Of a stretch of 13,552 bases of DNA, positions 13,387 to 13,552 are shown piece by piece (position 1 is the stretch's first letter; each line of letters starts with the position of its first letter). The stretch comes from Treponema sp. GTDB lineage: Bacteria; Spirochaetota; Spirochaetia; Treponematales; Breznakiellaceae. The notes below the pieces were generated by a model, which was not told where the DNA came from, did not search any database, and was given only the letters and a program-made list of their open reading frames with translations. The stretch is taken from NCBI GenBank assembly GCA_031281685.1, contig JAITFA010000109.1, positions 1 to 13,552 of the forward strand, written 5' to 3'. The translations under genes and the position numbers were made by a program.

Positions 13387-13552
13387 ATGAGATATCCAAG
13401 AAGACTTAAGGACGGAGCCGTCTATCACGTTACCACGGAAATTAACCGAAACGAAATGGACCTCCATCAGTCGCGGATCAAGACTATGTTCTTGACCTTC
13501 ATCAACAAAGCGAAACAAAAGTACCCGTTTCAGCTTTTCAACTTCTGCATCA
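13387..13552 (+). CDS. REP-associated tyrosine transposase (Y1/HUH family), N-terminal part
   Basis: Fifty-five codons are visible before the right edge. MRYPRRLKDGAVYHVTTEIN followed by RNEMDL, and then KYPFQLFNFCI, match the start of the Y1_Tnp/RAYT family (RP-R-xGAxYHVT-RxN, then a strand leading to the MxNHxH metal site just beyond the window). These single-strand nucleases, related to IS200 transposases, act on REP-type hairpins. No good Shine-Dalgarno is seen before the ATG. The catalytic HUH and Tyr lie outside the window, so activity cannot be judged. Confidence 0.8.
   Translation, partial: MRYPRRLKDGAVYHVTTEINRNEMDLHQSRIKTMFLTFINKAKQKYPFQLFNFCI

Noticed and set aside
13131..13409. 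92-codon plus-strand frame over the tRNA and repeat region
   Set aside because: It starts inside the tRNA-Arg gene on the opposite strand, crosses its promoter and the REP-like repeats, and has no domain.

Overview
The window looks like a chromosomal segment from a host-associated spirochaete, most probably a Treponema of the termite-gut type. This is inferred from moderate GC (about 50-53% by eye), a sugar-binding protein whose leader ends in the Treponema-like LFAGGGKE, and the overall gene set. I could not check the species.

Left part (1-6482): a carbohydrate-use block, all on the minus strand. In transcription order it holds a glycoside hydrolase family 2 enzyme (6110-3732), an AraC-family regulator (3007-2075), an ABC sugar-binding protein (1600-311), and the start of a second sugar-binding lipoprotein (163 to the left edge). 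The block has two unusual gene-free stretches. Each holds a tandem array of 21-bp units built on a short palindrome: one lies just downstream of the GH2 gene (3368-3703) and one in its 5' leader (6147-6356). A 21-bp-spaced direct repeat upstream of the sugar-binding protein gene is a good candidate site for the AraC-type regulator.

Middle (6483-9512, plus strand): a LacI-family regulator, divergent from GH2, is followed after 18 bp by a long RelA/SpoT-type (p)ppGpp enzyme. Its hydrolase residues are mostly lost, while its synthetase half carries the RFKD motif of the bifunctional enzymes.

Right part (9513-13552): a hairpin-rich gap separates the (p)ppGpp gene from a small minus-strand protein with an HEEAH zinc-protease motif. 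Divergent from that is a secreted protein with an NCSGF cysteine motif, possibly read from a leaderless mRNA. Next is uronate isomerase (uxaC), whose GTG start sits inside a 12-bp inverted repeat. The window ends with a minus-strand tRNA-Arg(UCU) and its terminator, a REP-like repeat pair, and the start of a REP-associated (Y1/HUH) transposase.

Putting these together (inference): GH2, the binding proteins and the two sugar regulators form a glycoside uptake and hydrolysis locus. uxaC could feed released uronates into central metabolism. The LacI-rsh pair hints at a link between sugar sensing and alarmone synthesis. There is no CRISPR array, complete insertion sequence or prophage in the window.
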